The position numbers were made by a program, and so were the translations under genes. This document shows, one piece after another, positions 12,541 through 12,820 of a DNA stretch of 12,820 nt. A model generated the notes under the pieces. That model had not been told where the DNA came from and did not search any database. It saw nothing but the letters and a program-made list of their open reading frames with translations. This stretch comes from Erysipelotrichaceae bacterium (lineage in GTDB: Bacteria > Bacillota_I > Bacilli_A > Erysipelotrichales > Coprobacillaceae): positions 1 through 12,820 of the forward strand of contig JAJQGQ010000006.1 in the NCBI GenBank assembly GCA_021200395.1, in the 5' to 3' direction. The first letter of the stretch is position 1; each line of letters starts with the position of its first letter.

Positions 12541-12820
12541 TGATATAATGAAAAAGTTATCACAAATTTTTATGGTTTAATATCAGGTATTTTACTGTGC
12601 TTAGGTATGGTTGCTATGATATGTATTGGCTTGATTGTAATCGTATTTATTTTGAACTATTACCTGATATGCATATTGTTAGGCTTTAGGATTTAAAAAA
12701 ATCAAAATAAAGCTGATCATTTCCAAACAAAATTCAATCATATGAAATATTATCCTTACCTAGGAAAAATCCATACAGAAACGGAATTAATATCTATTTA
12801 TCGTAAGAATTTCTTAAGAA
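12541..12820 (+). other. Promoter followed by apparent gene debris with a membrane-like segment, running off the window
   Basis: This covers nearly all of the 307-nt stretch after the RhuM stop. TGATATAAT (12541-12549) is an extended -10. ATG 12548 gives only ten codons before TAA. A different frame is open from 12544 to the TAA at 12694-12696 and encodes a hydrophobic stretch (FYGLISGILLCLGMVAMI, then CIGLIVIVFILNYYL) without an upstream start or SD; the first ATG inside it (12607) has no ribosome site. After the TAA the same frame stays open to base 12820 (MKYYPYLGKIHTETELISIY and on). This looks like one decayed gene with a nonsense codon, or two unrelated frames. No homology recognised. 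Confidence 0.4.

Noticed and set aside
1..12820. CRISPR arrays, insertion sequences, rRNA genes or replication origin
   Set aside because: No repeat-spacer series, transposase, terminal inverted repeats, rRNA-like sequence or DnaA-box cluster was found by reading both strands.

Overview
The window is an AT-rich stretch of a low-GC Firmicutes-type chromosome. Strong Shine-Dalgarno (SD) sites (AAGGAGG type), sigma-A-like promoters, U-tract terminators, TGA used as a stop and TGG as Trp all point to genetic code 11 and away from Mollicutes. The gene content (MnmA, RecD2-type helicase, ROK sugar kinase, AhpC with an unusual AhpF, a clostridial-type PlsY remnant) and codon style suggest a gut member of Erysipelotrichia/Coprobacillaceae or a relative. 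That placement is inference.

Layout. Positions 1-828 hold the 3' part of an AAA-ATPase-like/PD-(D/E)XK gene with its terminator. Next come a tRNA-Ser(GCU)/tRNA-Asp(GUC) pair behind its own promoter. On the minus strand lie a Nudix hydrolase and a frameshifted plsY-like pseudogene. Upstream of that pseudogene is a self-contained minus-strand promoter-hairpins-terminator unit of about 100 nt, a candidate small RNA or attenuated leader. The plus strand then runs: RluA-family pseudouridine synthase, ROK kinase, mnmA-recD2 (1-nt overlap), a 45-aa membrane miniprotein, an HExxH metallopeptidase with a small coupled partner, and ahpC plus a domain-permuted ahpF (1-nt overlap). A family-6-like DNA glycosylase converges on ahpF on the minus strand, and a short RhuM-domain protein diverges from it. 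The last 300 nt hold a promoter and what looks like gene debris running off the window.

Function. Much of the region is housekeeping: translation and tRNA modification (tRNAs, MnmA, RluA), DNA repair (RecD2, deoxyinosine/uracil glycosylase), nucleotide clean-up (Nudix), sugar phosphorylation (ROK) and peroxide defence (AhpC/AhpF). Accessory elements are the PD-(D/E)XK protein, the metallopeptidase pair, RhuM and the gene debris.

The items most worth a second look are the candidate RNA at about 2309-2410 (-), the AhpF-like reductase whose thioredoxin-fold module sits at the C-terminus instead of the N-terminus, the metallopeptidase/partner pair behind a possible attenuator, the ROK kinase without the usual zinc cysteines, and abrupt strand-composition flips inside recD2 and ahpF.
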